Shown here one piece after another: positions 1 to 8,789 of a stretch of DNA of 59,921 nucleotides. Both the position numbers and the translations under genes were made by a program. The notes below the pieces were generated by a model. That model had not been told where the DNA came from. It searched no databases and saw only the letters and a program-made list of their open reading frames with translations. The first letter of the stretch is position 1. Each line of letters opens with the position of its first letter. This DNA comes from Bacteroidales bacterium (GTDB taxonomy: Bacteria > Bacteroidota > Bacteroidia > Bacteroidales > PUMT01): assembly GCA_007132715.1 (NCBI GenBank), contig SLOE01000101.1, positions 1 to 59,921 of the forward strand, read 5' to 3'.

Positions 1-296
1 AGGGAGATAACGGCTTCTTCAGCATACCGCTCAGCATTTACTGGGCAGTGATCACCCTCACCACCGTAGGCTATGGTGACATTGTACCGGTAACTGACCT
101 GGGCAAGTTCATCGCGACGTTTATCATGCTTCTGGGTTACAGCATAATAGCCATTCCCACCGGAATTATGTCCGTCGAGATCTCCCGTTCATTCGGCGAC
201 CGCTACAGGAAAAGAACCGTCTGTAAATATTGTGACGAGCCTAACCATGAGCCCGAGGCCAATTTCTGTAAGATATGCGGTGCAAGGATGGAATAG
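1..296 (+). CDS. Potassium channel / ion transporter, C-terminal part (5' end outside window)
   Basis: The reading frame is open from base 3, so the gene begins upstream of the window. The first visible residues carry the pore helix and the K+ selectivity filter TVGYGD, preceded by IYWAVITLT and followed by one transmembrane segment (the inner pore helix). That is the signature of a voltage-gated-type K+ channel subunit. The cytoplasmic tail ends with a compact zinc-ribbon-like motif (CKYC about 18 residues before the stop, then CKIC near the C terminus), a tail I recall from many bacterial 'ion transporter' proteins. The channel probably forms a tetramer in the inner membrane. The voltage sensor cannot be seen. 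It converges on the glutamine amidotransferase-like gene. Confidence 0.85.
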   Translation, partial: GDNGFFSIPLSIYWAVITLTTVGYGDIVPVTDLGKFIATFIMLLGYSIIAIPTGIMSVEISRSFGDRYRKRTVCKYCDEPNHEPEANFCKICGARME

Positions 297-304
297 GCTG
301 ATCA

Positions 305-320
305 CGGCGGTTAACCGCCG
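305..320. repeat. 16-bp perfect palindrome between convergent genes
   Basis: CGGCGGTTAACCGCCG is self-complementary. It sits between the stop of the channel gene and the stop of the convergent amidotransferase gene, where a bidirectional terminator would be expected. It has no loop and no adjacent T-run, so a terminator role is only possible. Confidence 0.4.
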
Positions 321-383
321 GCACACCATGAGCAAAGCATACATATTTTATGTTGGTTCATTTGCCGGCAATCCGCTACCGGA

Positions 384-1502
384 TCACCTGTCCAGCAAAG
401 AACCGAAATATTTCCAGAAGTTACGGTGGAAATCCTCCCCTAGATCTCCCGGATACAGGTCAAGGAACGAATGTTCCGCCTCCTCTCCCGGCCTGAAAGT
501 GATCCTGCTCTCCCTGTCGTACAGGCTGGTAACCTCGGGATGAAACTGGATACCTATCACATTGGGGTATCTGGAATGCTCAATCGCCTCAACCACTTTG
601 TTGTCCATGCACCAGGCGGTGACCCGGTAACCTTTGCCGATCAGATCGAGCGCCTGGTGATGCGAGCTGAGGATAAACGGAGTACTGTCACTCCCGCCGG
701 CCAAGGTTTCCATGTGACTGTCCGGCTCAATACTTATCCTGTGGAATGTGCGCGCCGCCACATCAGGATCGGTACGGTAGGCGGACCAGTAGTTCCTGTG
801 CTGCAGGTCACCGTCCATTGCAAGCACCTGCTCGACCGAAGTCCTGCCATATATCTCAAAAGGTATATCCTGTATCATGGTGCCACCGGCAGCCACGTTC
901 ATTGTCTGCATCCCCAAACATATGCCCAGAACTGGCATTCCGGGATCATCCTCCAGGAACGGGACAAAATCAACGTCCTGGTATCCCCCGGTAAGGTGGA
1001 AAAGAAATGAGAGCTCAAGGTAATGCCTGTGCGGGTCGGTAACCACCGTAAGCAGGCTCATTTCATGCCCGTAAACGGCGGGCGGGATATCCGGCCCACC
1101 GAAAAACACAATCCCCCTGGCCATGTTGAATATTTTCCTGAAAACCCCGCTGTTCACATTTTCTGCGAACAGGAAATGAAGATCAAGCGGAGCCTCTATC
1201 TCCATCAGCCTCACATGTTCGAATCCCTTCTCCCTGATATATCCTTCAGTAAGCGAATAGTCATAGTTGCCCTGGCCGCTGTAAACGCCCAGGACCGGGG
1301 TTTCGGGACAAACAGGCAGGATGCCCTCAGATGTCAGGTACTGCCAGGTGCCGATATTGGCCACAGTGGGATGCATTATAACAATGTATTTATCAGTAGA
1401 GTTTCCCGCTTCCGCGGAAAGGTAAGTTCCCGGGAATGCGGCGGCCTGAGTGAGCAACACCAGGAAAACCAGTGTGAAGAACCTTCTGGACATAAGCATC
1501 AT
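384..1502 (-). CDS. Exported class I glutamine amidotransferase-like (peptidase C26) hydrolase
   Basis: A 372-residue protein resembling gamma-glutamyl-gamma-aminobutyrate hydrolase (PuuD-like, peptidase C26). With the chosen start, the nucleophile elbow GICLG places the catalytic Cys near residue 195, and the HPE motif (GIQFHPEVT) places His and Glu near residues 321 and 323, so the triad is complete. The N terminus (MMLMSRRFFTLVFLVLL...) is a signal peptide, so the enzyme should act in the periplasm or envelope, which is unusual for this mostly cytosolic family. The frame can be extended upstream from a TTG at 1604, but that would bury the signal peptide. ATGs at 1502, 1499 and 1493 are all possible starts. 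The substrate is unknown; a gamma-glutamyl compound is an inference. Confidence 0.75.
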   Translation of the reverse strand: MMLMSRRFFTLVFLVLLTQAAAFPGTYLSAEAGNSTDKYIVIMHPTVANIGTWQYLTSEGILPVCPETPVLGVYSGQGNYDYSLTEGYIREKGFEHVRLMEIEAPLDLHFLFAENVNSGVFRKIFNMARGIVFFGGPDIPPAVYGHEMSLLTVVTDPHRHYLELSFLFHLTGGYQDVDFVPFLEDDPGMPVLGICLGMQTMNVAAGGTMIQDIPFEIYGRTSVEQVLAMDGDLQHRNYWSAYRTDPDVAARTFHRISIEPDSHMETLAGGSDSTPFILSSHHQALDLIGKGYRVTAWCMDNKVVEAIEHSRYPNVIGIQFHPEVTSLYDRESRITFRPGEEAEHSFLDLYPGDLGEDFHRNFWKYFGSLLDR

Positions 1503-1618
1503 TTTTTGATTATTAATTACGGCAGACAGCCGGGCGTTGGCCTCCCTTCCGTTTGCCGCAATATAATCATAAAATATTATCCACATTAATATGCTGCTAT
1601 CCAAATAGCCCCGGCTTA

Positions 1619-1936
1619 TCAGAGCTGATCAAGGCTGGACAGAAGATCCCGCCCATACCTCCGGGAAACGGGTATCCTGTAATCCCTTATTACCGCAAGA
1701 AGCTGGGTCCTGTAGTACCTGAAGGCAGAAACCTCTTCCATATTTATAAGGTAGCTGCGGTGTACCCTCCTGAACCTCCCGTGCGGAAGCAACTGTTCGA
1801 TCCTTTTCAGGGGCAGGTAGATGACTTCCTGGTGACGGTTATCCATAACCATCAGTGAATAACCGCAATCACTCTGGAAGTAAAGGGTGCGTCCAAGAAC
1901 ACCGGGGCGCAAAAACCATTCACTGTTATTGGTCAT
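1619..1936 (-). CDS. Stand-alone LytTR-type DNA-binding protein (first copy)
   Basis: A 105-residue protein made almost entirely of a LytTR DNA-binding domain. Diagnostic segments are FRRVHRSYLIN in the middle and RIPVSRRY near the C terminus, which match the conserved strands and loops of LytTR (AgrA/AlgR-type) domains. There is no receiver domain, membrane segment or other partner domain, whereas most LytTR proteins are two-component response regulators. ATG start at 1936. A paralogue with the same architecture lies just upstream on the same strand (2227-2628), about 290 bp away. It is likely a transcription factor; its input signal cannot be inferred. Confidence 0.8.
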   Translation of the reverse strand: MTNNSEWFLRPGVLGRTLYFQSDCGYSLMVMDNRHQEVIYLPLKRIEQLLPHGRFRRVHRSYLINMEEVSAFRYYRTQLLAVIRDYRIPVSRRYGRDLLSSLDQL

Positions 1937-2226
1937 TATGAATGAGTTTCTTATGCCAGGTTCTATGCCCGGCCTGTGTTATTATTATTTCCGGGAAAAC
2001 ATGCTATTATTAAAATTAATAAATTTTCACAATAACCGGCACCGGATCACCGAAAAAAATGATGAACGGTCGGTATTCTTACCTGAGCGGTAAGAAGAAG
2101 ATCATCCATGAAATAATACTGTATTGAAGAAGTAACCGGACATAATTCAGCCGTCAGGCAATGAGGTATGGCATTGCCACCGGTACTTCCGGTTCATGCG
2201 GGCCGGAGGGATTAGTAGTTTTCTCC

Positions 2227-2628
2227 TCAGGCCGGAAGACCGCCATCACACGATCCGCTGTCAATAATATCCATCAGCATCCCTTTGCGTCTCCTGGAGA
2301 CAGGTATCCGGCCACTCCCGGAAATTTTAATGGTATCGTCTCCAGCAAGGCCTTGTCCGGCAATATTCACGTTTACCAGGTAATTACGGTGGCAACGGTA
2401 AAACTTCCTTTTGCACAGTTTCTGCTCAATCTTGTTAAGCGATATCTGTGCCCTGGTATAGCGACCTCCGGAATAGAATATCTCTGTTACGTCATTGTTG
2501 TGATAACAGTATATTATCTCATCCCGGTCAATCCTTAAGGCACCTGAAGAGTCAACCAGCCACAGGCCGGGCATCACCGGGTTCCGGGATGGCTGTCGTC
2601 TGTCCAGGTTGGCTGATCTTTTTCTCAT
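2227..2628 (-). CDS. Stand-alone LytTR-type DNA-binding protein (second copy)
   Basis: A 133-residue paralogue of the neighbouring LytTR gene. It has the LytTR hallmarks FYRCHRNYLVNV and GRIPVSRRRKG. A short polar N-terminal extension (about 20 residues, rich in Arg/Ser) precedes the domain, and there is no receiver domain. I place the start at the ATG at 2628; the frame extends to a TTG at 2646, which adds only six residues. The stop is TGA at 2227-2229. The gap to the first LytTR gene is about 290 bp, so each probably has its own promoter. The long upstream region (2629-3065) contains a hairpin-rich element that could belong to this gene's leader. Confidence 0.78.
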   Translation of the reverse strand: MRKRSANLDRRQPSRNPVMPGLWLVDSSGALRIDRDEIIYCYHNNDVTEIFYSGGRYTRAQISLNKIEQKLCKRKFYRCHRNYLVNVNIAGQGLAGDDTIKISGSGRIPVSRRRKGMLMDIIDSGSCDGGLPA

Positions 2629-3065
2629 AACCTGTAATTTTTGCAAAACAAATAATAATTAATCAGCCAGGCAGATAATTCCGGTAAACCGGCCGGACTG
2701 CATTTAAGAAACACCTTCCTGTTATAAGGTGCATCCTTTCCTGAAATGTGACACCGGTTTTCTCTTGATAACTGCGCCTGTTATTATCAACAGTGTTTAA
2801 TTTCCCAATACATGTATATATATATCAGAGCCATACCTCTGGCAAAAGATGTTATTAACCGGTTCAAATCCTGTTGATAAATTACCTTTCAGACTGCATG
2901 AAAATGCAGCGGGTTTCCTGGCTCACTGCCGCTCTTCATGGGTAATGCCACATTACCCGCGTATTTACGCGGATAAGAAACCTGTCCGGTACCACAGCAA
3001 AACAAAAAATATGTATCTTGGTGCAATCAAAACCATATTATGATTTCCCGGAATAATCCCTGATC
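2629..3065. other. 437-bp gene-free divergent region with hairpin cluster
   Basis: I see no credible gene here between the minus-strand LytTR gene and the plus-strand serine hydrolase. The right half holds a compact group of inverted repeats (2894-2973, listed separately). The left half is AT-rich and includes a short TA-rich run near 2815-2823. Promoters for both flanking genes should lie here, but I found no full TTTG/TAnnTTTG pair. Confidence 0.6.
2894..2982. ncRNA. Candidate structured leader RNA element (three hairpins, B12-box-like motif)
   Basis: Seen directly: CTGCAT-GAAA-ATGCAG at 2894-2909 (a GNRA tetraloop if transcribed from the plus strand); GGGTAATG-CCA-CATTACCC at about 2940-2958; CCGCGT-ATTT-ACGCGG at about 2958-2973; and GGTTTC (2912-2917), which can pair with GAAACC (2977-2982) to enclose the last two. 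AGCGG (2908-2912) can alternatively pair with CCGCT (2929-2933), which competes with the first hairpin. On the minus strand the sequence AGCCAGGAAACCCGC (about 2911-2925) closely resembles the B12 box of cobalamin riboswitches, but the rest of that aptamer core is not recognisable. It could be a leader of either flanking gene. Type and strand are uncertain. Confidence 0.35.
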
Positions 3066-4670
3066 ATGATAACACATTATACCCGGACAGGAACATATTC
3101 GTTCAGGCACCTCATCGGTTCGGCCCTTTTGACTCTCATTATCCTGGTTGCCTCAAACATCGATTCAACTGCGCAAAACGCTATTGATCTGGAGGAACTG
3201 GATGAATTCATTGAGAGGGGGATGGCGGACTGGGGGATTCCCGGACTGGCAGTTTCGGTGGTAAAGGACGGCGAGATTATCTATGCCAAAGGATTTGGGG
3301 TAAGGAAACTGGGCGAAACCGCACCTGTTGACGAACATACAATATTCGGGGTGGCATCGACCACAAAGGCGATGACAGTTACTGCGCTGGGTATGCTGGT
3401 GGACGAAGGCAGGGTCAGTTGGGACGACAGGGTAAGGGATCACCTGCCCTGGTTTGAGCTGTCCGATCCCTGGGTCTCTGATATGGTTACAGTAAGGGAC
3501 CTGCTGTCGCACCGTGTCGGGATCGGGCGAATGACAGGAAACAGGCTGGTATTTATGCCGGACAGGGACAGGAGGACAATTCTTGACCATGTCAGGTCCC
3601 AGCCTTTTGAAATACCTTTCCGGTCAGGGTACCTCTACAGCAATATGATGTATATGGTCGCGGGCTTGGTTATTGAGGCCGCTGCCGGGATAAGCTGGGA
3701 TCAGTTTTTGCCCGAAAGGCTGTTTAAACCGCTTGGTATGAATTCGGCTTCGGTGTCGATAACAAGTATAGGTGATGACGACAACGCCGCATGTCCCCAC
3801 CAGGAGATCAACGGAACCGTTCAGACGATACCAAGACGCAACTTCGATAACGTGGGACCAGCAGCATCGGTAAATGCCTCTGCGCTGGATATGGCCAACT
3901 GGATGTTGCTCAATCTGGGTGATCCGGGCGCATTCAAAGGAGAGAGACTAATGAGCAGGGAGGTCATGAATGATATCTTCCAGCCGCAATATGCTTATCC
4001 TTCGCGAGACCCGATGCATAGCAATCTGACGGCTTATACCATGGGCTGGAACAGTGGTTTTTATGAAAATGACCGGATATTTCAGCATGGGGGTGCCACT
4101 GACGGAATAAACTCGATAATTGTCCTGGCTCCATCGCTGGATATGGGGATCTTCGTTGCAGGGAATCTCTTTTGCCAGCTGCGTCCGGCTATAGTCAGCC
4201 TGATACTGGACAAGGCACTTGATATTGAAAGAGATCATGACTGGCACGAGATGTTCCACAGGCAGTACCTGGCCGAAAAAGAATCCCTCTCCGAGGCCAG
4301 GAAAAAAATCGAAGAAGCAAGGGTGACCGGTACAGTCCCCTCGCTTAAGCCCGGAGCCTACACCGGCATGTACCACGACCCGGTATATGACGATCTTGAA
4401 GTGAGAATACGTGATGACGGCAACATGGAATTGTGCTTCTGGGGAGATCCTGAAATGGTTGCAAGCCTGGAGCACTGGCACTATGACACATTCCTGGCAT
4501 CATGGCGCAATCCGGCCATGCGTGAAAAGTTCGTCACCTTCGACATTGACCATGAAGGCAGGGTCAGCCGGCTGAATGTTATTTTCACCCTCAGGCCCGA
4601 CATGATAGAAGTCGGACTGTTCCCGGCCGGTTATACACGCACGGTCAGCTATGAACGTCAGAGCAATTAA
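3066..4670 (+). CDS. Exported serine hydrolase, beta-lactamase/PBP4-like fold with DUF3471-like C-terminal domain
   Basis: A 534-residue protein with a signal peptide (hydrophobic residues 14-30, cleavage near STAQNA). The class C beta-lactamase/D-Ala carboxypeptidase motifs are all present: SxxK as S98-T-T-K101, YxN as Y191-S-N193, and HGG at 341-343 in place of KTG. Residues about 425-525 match the beta-barrel accessory domain often found after such hydrolases (DUF3471-like). The family includes esterases, D-aminopeptidases and PBP-like enzymes, so substrate and antibiotic resistance cannot be inferred. ATG start at 3066. NhaC follows 67 bp downstream on the same strand, possibly co-transcribed. 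Confidence 0.88.
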   Translation: MITHYTRTGTYSFRHLIGSALLTLIILVASNIDSTAQNAIDLEELDEFIERGMADWGIPGLAVSVVKDGEIIYAKGFGVRKLGETAPVDEHTIFGVASTTKAMTVTALGMLVDEGRVSWDDRVRDHLPWFELSDPWVSDMVTVRDLLSHRVGIGRMTGNRLVFMPDRDRRTILDHVRSQPFEIPFRSGYLYSNMMYMVAGLVIEAAAGISWDQFLPERLFKPLGMNSASVSITSIGDDDNAACPHQEINGTVQTIPRRNFDNVGPAASVNASALDMANWMLLNLGDPGAFKGERLMSREVMNDIFQPQYAYPSRDPMHSNLTAYTMGWNSGFYENDRIFQHGGATDGINSIIVLAPSLDMGIFVAGNLFCQLRPAIVSLILDKALDIERDHDWHEMFHRQYLAEKESLSEARKKIEEARVTGTVPSLKPGAYTGMYHDPVYDDLEVRIRDDGNMELCFWGDPEMVASLEHWHYDTFLASWRNPAMREKFVTFDIDHEGRVSRLNVIFTLRPDMIEVGLFPAGYTRTVSYERQSN

Positions 4671-4737
4671 TTACAATATAAACAATAATCTTTGAACAAC
4701 GCTGCATAAATCGCGGCTGAGAAGACAGCTACACCTG

Positions 4738-6213
4738 ATGAGCAAAACAACAAGAAACCCGTCATTGATCCAGGCACTTGTCCCTGTAGTCTTCCTTATA
4801 TTTTTTCTCACACTCAACGTCTATTTCTTTGGTGACGATACCCTCTCCGGGGCAAACCAGATAGCTCTTCTGCTGGCTGCTGCAATAGGTGGAGGCATAG
4901 CGGTTTACCTGGGTCATGACTGGTACGATGTCCGGAAAAAAATCGTTCAGAGTATCGGATCGGCAATGCCCTCTATGCTGATCCTCCTGCTCATAGGGTC
5001 ACTGGCGGGAACATGGCTTCTCAGCGGTGTTGTTCCGGCAATGATCTATTACGGACTGCAAATATTGAATCCCTCCATATTCCTGCTTGCCTGTGTAGTG
5101 GTATCTGCACTTGTTTCAGTGGCAACCGGCAGCTCGTGGTCAACTGTTGCAACCATTGGGATAGCCCTGCTCGGCATAGGTAATGCGATGGGGTTCAATG
5201 AGGGTATGGTTGCCGGAGCCATTATATCAGGCGCATATTTCGGCGATAAGATGTCGCCGCTGTCCGATACCACCAACCTCGCCCCGGCAATGGCAGGGAC
5301 TGACATATTCACACACATCCGGTATATGGCCCTCACAACCGGGCCCTCCATTATCATCACCCTGGTATTGTTTATGGTGATCGGCTTCTTTTTCAGCCCC
5401 CATGGAGATGGTGCCAATGTCCGTTCTACCCTGGAAGCTATTGAGAGCAGCTTCAACATTACACCGCTTCTGTTCATCGTACCGGCTGTTCTGGTAACGA
5501 TAATAGTAAACAAGGTCCCTCCCCTTCCCTCCCTTCTGGCCGGCACGCTCCTGGGTGCAGTTTTCGCGGTTATCTTTCAGCCACAGGTAGTGGAGCAGAT
5601 CTCGGAAGTGACCGGCAACTACCTGAACGCCTCATATATTGCGGTAATGAAAAGCATGTTCGGGAGAATTGCGGTAATCACACCCGACCCGCAGGTTAAC
5701 GACCTCCTGAGCACAGGAGGTATGGCAGGCATGCTCAATACAATATGGCTGATAATGACTGCCATGGTATTCGGAGGAGTTATGGAAGCGGCCGGTATGC
5801 TTGTGAAGATAACCAACACCCTGATGCAGTTTGCAAGGTCCACTGGATCGCTTGTTGCCACAACCGTCGCCACCTGCCTGTTCTTCAATGTCACAGCCTC
5901 CGACCAGTACATCTCGATAGTGGTGCCGGGAAGGATGTTCGCGAAGACATACAGGGACAGGGGGCTCAAGCCCGAGGTCCTTAGCCGTACACTGGAAGAT
6001 TCGGGAACGGTAACCTCGGTGCTTATACCATGGAACACCTGCGGCGCCACCCAGTCGGCCGTTCTCGGCGTGCCCACCCTTGCTTACCTGCCATGGGCTT
6101 TCTTCAATATAATTAGCCCTTTTATGTCAATATTTATGGCTGCCTTCAATATAAAGATCAGGCGGATTGACGCTCAAAACAGCGGCAGGAGCATAAAGAT
6201 GGACGATGAGTAG
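4738..6213 (+). CDS. nhaC: NhaC-family Na+/H+ antiporter
   Basis: A 491-residue, very hydrophobic inner-membrane protein with about 11-12 predicted membrane segments. The loop GAYFGDKMSPLSDTTNLAP (residues about 165-184) is characteristic of the NhaC branch of the ion transporter superfamily. A second conserved stretch, NVTASDQYISIVVPGRMF, lies in the C-terminal half. It would exchange external H+ for internal Na+ across the inner membrane, which fits a window that also encodes a primary Na+ pump (Nqr) and a Na+/Ca2+ exchanger. Start is the ATG at 4738. It converges on the E1 dehydrogenase gene with only 36 bp between stops, where I see no clear terminator. Confidence 0.9.
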   Translation: MSKTTRNPSLIQALVPVVFLIFFLTLNVYFFGDDTLSGANQIALLLAAAIGGGIAVYLGHDWYDVRKKIVQSIGSAMPSMLILLLIGSLAGTWLLSGVVPAMIYYGLQILNPSIFLLACVVVSALVSVATGSSWSTVATIGIALLGIGNAMGFNEGMVAGAIISGAYFGDKMSPLSDTTNLAPAMAGTDIFTHIRYMALTTGPSIIITLVLFMVIGFFFSPHGDGANVRSTLEAIESSFNITPLLFIVPAVLVTIIVNKVPPLPSLLAGTLLGAVFAVIFQPQVVEQISEVTGNYLNASYIAVMKSMFGRIAVITPDPQVNDLLSTGGMAGMLNTIWLIMTAMVFGGVMEAAGMLVKITNTLMQFARSTGSLVATTVATCLFFNVTASDQYISIVVPGRMFAKTYRDRGLKPEVLSRTLEDSGTVTSVLIPWNTCGATQSAVLGVPTLAYLPWAFFNIISPFMSIFMAAFNIKIRRIDAQNSGRSIKMDDE

Positions 6214-6249
6214 TACTGACAGGGATCACAGGGCCGGTTGCCTGCATTA

Positions 6250-8685
6250 TCAGAACAAGCCGGGATATTTGACCGGATCGGACCTGTGCATCATCGAATA
6301 GGCCATTTCAAACAGGTCTTCTGCATTGGGATTGGAAAAGTAGTCCCCGTCAGTTGTATAAGCCGTTCTGTGATCTTTACCCGACAGCGTTCGCGGCTCC
6401 GCATCGAGATAGTAAAAGCCTCCACTCTCTTCAATTACCTGCTGCATCATGAAAGCAGTGCCGCCTCCTGGAACATCCTCATCGAAAAAGATTATCCTGC
6501 CGGTTTTCTTTAATGATTCCAGTATCATTCCCGGCCTGTCAAACGGGAGCAATGTCTGAACATCTATAAGTTCGGCCGAAATATCAAAATCCCTGAGCTG
6601 GTCAGCTGCCTCAAGGGCTATCCTGACACAGGAGCCATAGGTCACAATGGTAATATCATCTCCATCACTTATGATTTCCGGCACCCCAAGGGGAATGCTG
6701 AATTCGCCTAAATTGTCGGGCCTTCTCTCCCTGAGCCGGTACCCGTTAAGGGGTTCGATGACAATTGCAGGGTCTTCTCCTTTAAGCAGGGTGTTGTAAA
6801 AACCCGCGGCCTGGGTCATGTTCCTGGGAACGCACACATATACGCCCCTTATGGAGTTTATTATCATGCTTACCGGCGATCCGGCATGCCAGATACCTTC
6901 AAGTCTGTGACCGCGTGTAACAACTATCACCGGGGCCGCTTGCCCTCCCCTTGTCCGGTAATGCGTTGTAGCAAGGTCGTCGCTGAAAGTCTGCAACGCA
7001 TAAAGCAGGTAATCAAGATACTGTATCTCGGCAACAGGCCTTAGCCCCCGGAGTGCCATGCCAATGCCCTGCCCGAGGATTGTCGTCTCCCTGATCCCCG
7101 TATCGGCAACACGAAGCTCACCATACTTTTTTTGCAGTCCTTCATATGACTGGTTCACCCCTCCTATATTCCCTGTATCCTCACCAAAAATAAAAACCCG
7201 GGAATCCCTTGCCAGTGCGGCATCCCAGAAATCCCTCAGCACCTCGCGCCCGGGGACCTCCGGTGAGTCTTCACTGAAAACGGCAGGGACACCCTCAACA
7301 TTCAGTGCCGAAAATTGTGACTCATTATAGAGATGTGTGTTGTACCTTTCGGCATTGTCCTCACTGTTCCGCTTCAGCCAGTTGGTCAGGTCAGCCTGCA
7401 ACTTTTCCCTGATCTCGCAATCGGCACAGACATGACGCAGAATCTTTCTGGCAGTACTTATATTGTCCTTCCTGATAGGCGAAATTATCTTGCTTAGTTC
7501 ACCGGTAATCGTACCCGGTTTGTCGTAGCCCTCCCGTTTACAGAGGCAACTGCGGTTGTCAATGATCTTTACCAGGGCATCCCTTTCAACAAGCATCGGC
7601 CTGGTATATTCCTTCCATGCATCCCATTTGGCATCCCTTGCCTCCTCCTGCATTCTGCCATCAATACCGTCAAGTTCCTCTTCTGTTGCAATTTCTGACG
7701 ACACTATCCATTCCCGCATTTTGCTGAGCGGATCGAAATTCTTTTCCCACTCAAGCCTTTCGGCAGATTTATACCTTTCGTGAGAGCCTGATGTGGAATG
7801 GCCAAGGGGTTGCGTCATCTCATCAATATGGAAGACAACGGGCACATGTTCACGCCTGCAGATATCAACCCCCTCGGCAAAAATCCGGCACAACTCCGGA
7901 TAATCCCAGCCCCTGCCCTTAATGATCACTATACCCTTATCTGACCCGTCACGTTCAAACCCCTTCAGGGCCTCAGATATGCTACCCCTGGCAGTCTGGT
8001 ACTCCCTGGGAACTGATATGCCGTAACCGTCATCCCAGACCGCAAGGGCGACAGGGACCTGCAATACGGCGGCGGCATTGATAGTTTCCCAGAAATGCCC
8101 TTCCGAAGTGCTTGCATCACCAATGGTACCGAATGCCACCTCACTGCCTTTGCTGGTCAGACTTGTAAGACGGTGCAGCTCAGGTATATTTCTGAAAAGA
8201 ACTGAAGCATACGCCAGGCCCAGCAGCCTTGGCATTTGTCCCGCTGTGGGCGATATATCGGCCGATGAGTTCTTTTGCTTCATCAGGTTGCGCCATGTGC
8301 CATCCTCATTAAGGTTCCTGGTGGCAAAATGATTATTGAATGACCGGCCGGCGTTCGAAGGATTAAGCTTCGGGTCCGTATCACCGTAAAGCTGCGAAAA
8401 GAACTCCCTGGCAGTAAACAGCCCGGCTGCCATCATGAAGGTCTGATCACGGTAATAACCCGACCGCCAGTCACCATGACTGAACTGCTTCGCAAATGCG
8501 ATCTGGGCGATCTCCTTCCCGTCGCCAAAAATGCCGAACTTGGCCTTTCCGGTCAGCACCTCCTTGCGCCCTATAATGCTGAGATTACGGCTCAGTACGG
8601 CAAGACCGTAGTCGTCGAGCACCTCTTTCCTGAAATCGTCGAATGATAATCCGGCGTTATGGTCATCGGGCTGTTTTTCCATCAT
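6250..8685 (-). CDS. 2-oxo acid dehydrogenase E1 component, alpha-beta fusion
   Basis: An 811-residue fusion of the thiamin-diphosphate E1 alpha and beta chains of a branched-chain 2-oxo acid (or pyruvate) dehydrogenase. The alpha half (about 1-385) contains the ThDP/Mg motif beginning GDAS at 189 and ending with the WDDGYGISVP segment. The beta half (about 470-811) starts GREVLRDFWDAAL and contains the E1-beta signatures VFIFGEDTG, GIGMALRG and YLDYLLYALQ. A linker of about 80 residues joins them. The enzyme decarboxylates a 2-oxo acid and acylates the lipoyl group of an E2 partner, not encoded here. Fused E1 of this size is common in Bacteroidota and is usually named 2-oxoisovalerate dehydrogenase; the real substrate is uncertain. 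ATG at 8685, with a second ATG immediately after it. Confidence 0.88.
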   Translation of the reverse strand: MMEKQPDDHNAGLSFDDFRKEVLDDYGLAVLSRNLSIIGRKEVLTGKAKFGIFGDGKEIAQIAFAKQFSHGDWRSGYYRDQTFMMAAGLFTAREFFSQLYGDTDPKLNPSNAGRSFNNHFATRNLNEDGTWRNLMKQKNSSADISPTAGQMPRLLGLAYASVLFRNIPELHRLTSLTSKGSEVAFGTIGDASTSEGHFWETINAAAVLQVPVALAVWDDGYGISVPREYQTARGSISEALKGFERDGSDKGIVIIKGRGWDYPELCRIFAEGVDICRREHVPVVFHIDEMTQPLGHSTSGSHERYKSAERLEWEKNFDPLSKMREWIVSSEIATEEELDGIDGRMQEEARDAKWDAWKEYTRPMLVERDALVKIIDNRSCLCKREGYDKPGTITGELSKIISPIRKDNISTARKILRHVCADCEIREKLQADLTNWLKRNSEDNAERYNTHLYNESQFSALNVEGVPAVFSEDSPEVPGREVLRDFWDAALARDSRVFIFGEDTGNIGGVNQSYEGLQKKYGELRVADTGIRETTILGQGIGMALRGLRPVAEIQYLDYLLYALQTFSDDLATTHYRTRGGQAAPVIVVTRGHRLEGIWHAGSPVSMIINSIRGVYVCVPRNMTQAAGFYNTLLKGEDPAIVIEPLNGYRLRERRPDNLGEFSIPLGVPEIISDGDDITIVTYGSCVRIALEAADQLRDFDISAELIDVQTLLPFDRPGMILESLKKTGRIIFFDEDVPGGGTAFMMQQVIEESGGFYYLDAEPRTLSGKDHRTAYTTDGDYFSNPNAEDLFEMAYSMMHRSDPVKYPGLF

Positions 8686-8717
8686 CAGTCATTTTCGGGT
8701 TTTGTATGCATTACCTG

Positions 8718-8725
8718 CAAATTTA
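8718..8725 (-). promoter_or_regulatory. Probable -7 box of the E1 dehydrogenase gene
   Basis: On the minus strand this reads TAAATTTG, a match to the Bacteroidota -7 consensus TAnnTTTG, about 33 bp upstream of the ATG. No TTTG lies at the ideal 19-21 bp spacing (the nearest is at 13 bp), so this is supported by the -7 box alone. Confidence 0.45.
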
Positions 8726-8789
8726 ATAAGAATAATTCCAAAGGATTGTTCAAAACAACGGGTAATCCTCTTGAAAAACGACGGAGTTT

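Noticed and set aside
2880-3060. A complete cobalamin riboswitch on the minus strand
   Set aside because: Only the B12-box-like stretch is recognisable. The conserved GGGAA, GGTG and CCGCAACTG-type core elements are not found, and the gene downstream is a LytTR protein rather than a cobalamin transport or synthesis gene. It is kept only as a generic structured element.
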